Shown: in pieces, positions 5,234 through 5,558 of the stretch
Layout of the letters: each line of letters opens with the position of its first letter
Position numbering within the stretch: the stretch's first letter is position 1
Assembly (NCBI GenBank): GCA_900314375.1
Contig: OMVC01000059.1
Span: 1 to 5,558 of the forward strand
DNA from: an uncultured bacterium
GTDB lineage: Bacteria; Cyanobacteriota; Vampirovibrionia; Gastranaerophilales; Gastranaerophilaceae
Direction of reading: 5' to 3'
DNA: 5,558 bases
Notes under the pieces: model-generated
Databases searched by the model: none
Told to the model about the DNA's origin: nothing
The model's input: only the letters and a program-made list of their open reading frames with translations
Program-made: the position numbers and the translations under genes

Positions 5234-5315
5234 TGGACAAAAAGTGCAATAAAGCGGACAATTTTGTTACCAAAATCGGACATTTCGGACTTTTATACTC
5301 AACCCATTTCCGACC
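5234..5315. repeat. Duplicated block with 10-bp-phased repeats, copy 2
   Basis: This is a diverged copy of 5037-5128, about 187 bases downstream. TGGACAAAAA, GTGCAATAAA and GCGGACAATT run with the same 10-base period from 5234. The 19 bases at 5256-5274 are identical to 5069-5087, and CCCATTTCCGACC recurs at 5303-5315. Together with the preceding REP pairs this makes a tandem duplication of a unit of about 190 bases, from 4977 and from 5168. A further short echo, TTCCGACCAAATGTCC, is seen at 5376-5391. Confidence 0.6.
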
Positions 5316-5325
5316 TTTATAAATC

Positions 5326-5368
5326 GGCAAAAGCTGGATTGCTTCGGGCTTTTGCCCTCGCAATGGCA
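5326..5368. repeat. Dispersed palindromic repeat with alternative folds
   Basis: ATTGC (5338-5342) pairs with GCAAT (5360-5364) outside GGGC-TTTT-GCCC (5346-5357). Competing with this, GGCAAAAGC (5326-5334) is a perfect 9-bp complement of GCTTTTGCC (5348-5356). The surrounding GGATTGCTTCGGGC...CCTCGCAATGGCA is of the 'GGATTGCTTCG...CTCGCAATG' type that I recall as a common intergenic repeat in several bacterial groups. A related sequence lies at 5502-5537 (TGGATTGTCTTG...CTCGCAATAAACGGCAT) and a partial one at 4711-4732. Confidence 0.6.
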
Positions 5369-5434
5369 TAAAAACTTCCGACCAAATGTCCTGAAAAAAG
5401 GTACTTATTCAAAACCTCCGGCTGTAGTTCTCAC

Positions 5435-5509
5435 ACAATCCACTTACAAAAGTAAATCGGGTGATAACAAAAGTCATCATCCGATTTACTTTGGGCAGGG
5501 GTGGATTGT
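5435..5509. repeat. Two-tier long hairpin
   Basis: An outer 9-bp perfect inverted repeat, ACAATCCAC (5435-5443) / GTGGATTGT (5501-5509), encloses an inner 15-bp stem. In the inner stem AGTAAATCGG + GTGAT (5451-5465) pairs with ATCAT + CCGATTTACT (5476-5490) with a single G-T, around a 10-base loop. Internal loops of 7 and 10 bases separate the tiers. It is too symmetrical to be chance. It may be a small non-autonomous mobile repeat, a structured RNA, or a terminator without a T-run on the + strand. No gene is tied to it within the window. Confidence 0.65.
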
Positions 5510-5558
5510 CTTGAGTTGCTCGCAATAAACGGCATTTCGCATTTTGCTTTTAGTGGCT

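Larger units (their letters stand above)
4629..5558. other. Gene-free repeat island
   Basis: I find no convincing coding region in these 930 bases. Open frames of 60-83 codons exist on both strands, but each crosses terminators or REP palindromes and none has a good ribosome binding site. The content is the tRNA terminator, a second tRNA 3' end with terminator, several hairpins, two copies of a ~190-base unit (REP pair plus phased block), two or three GGATTGCTTCG-type palindromes and the two-tier hairpin. The last 75 bases are open on the - strand (complement of 5484-5557, ending TAA), but they include the dispersed-repeat sequence and are not called as a gene. Confidence 0.7.

Noticed and set aside
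4867..5369. Several 60-72-codon open frames on both strands
   Set aside because: All run through the REP pairs and the duplicated block; openness comes from palindromic repeats lacking stops, with no recognisable protein family.
5484..5557. Open - strand frame entering from the right edge and ending in TAA within the two-tier hairpin
   Set aside because: Only 23 codons are visible, they include the dispersed CGCAATAAACGGCA repeat, and no family is recognisable. It could be a gene tail but cannot be supported.

Overview
This is an AT-rich bacterial window with short intergenic gaps and three complete protein genes and one tRNA gene, all on the + strand. The left two thirds is ordinary housekeeping and transport DNA. 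The last ~930 bases (4629-5558) hold no convincing gene and are packed with hairpins, inverted repeats and a tandemly duplicated repeat unit. The organism cannot be fixed from one window. The AT-rich codon use, the two-subunit glycyl-tRNA synthetase with no glyS next to glyQ (a separation familiar from cyanobacterial genomes), and the style of the permeases would fit a gut-type Vampirovibrionia/Melainabacteria (Gastranaerophilales) genome. That is an inference of modest confidence.

Layout. Bases 1-173 are the 3' end of an unidentified CDS, followed by a strong intrinsic terminator (192-220). A sigma70-type promoter (259-287) then drives glyQ (326-1201), the catalytic alpha subunit of heterotetrameric glycyl-tRNA synthetase. 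The 164-base gap after glyQ carries a long inverted repeat built from 8-base GTTGAA units. Next come two paralogous 12-TM amino-acid permeases of the APC superfamily/CAT family (1366-2979 and 2980-4512). The second begins on the base after the first one's stop codon, so they are almost certainly one transcription unit and a tandem duplication. A promoter (4516-4543) precedes tRNA-Gln(CUG) at 4558-4628, which has its own terminator.

The right-hand end is a repeat island. It starts with an exact 22-bp second copy of the tRNA 3' end (4811-4832), again followed by a terminator hairpin. It then contains two head-to-head pairs of GTAG-headed palindromes (4977-5030 and 5168-5224) that have the architecture of REP/BIME elements mobilised by RAYT transposases. 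Each pair is followed by a diverged copy of a block with 10-bp-phased GTGCAA/GGACAA repeats, which resembles a transposon end. Further dispersed palindromes and a long two-tier hairpin (5435-5509) close the window.

How the parts work together: glyQ supplies glycyl-tRNA synthesis together with a GlyS encoded elsewhere, the permease pair imports or exchanges amino acids, and the tRNA decodes CAG. No new enzymatic system is visible. The observations most worth following are the REP pairs in the duplicated unit, the tRNA 3'-end duplication (attachment-site-like), and the loss of the TM5 lysine in the second permease.
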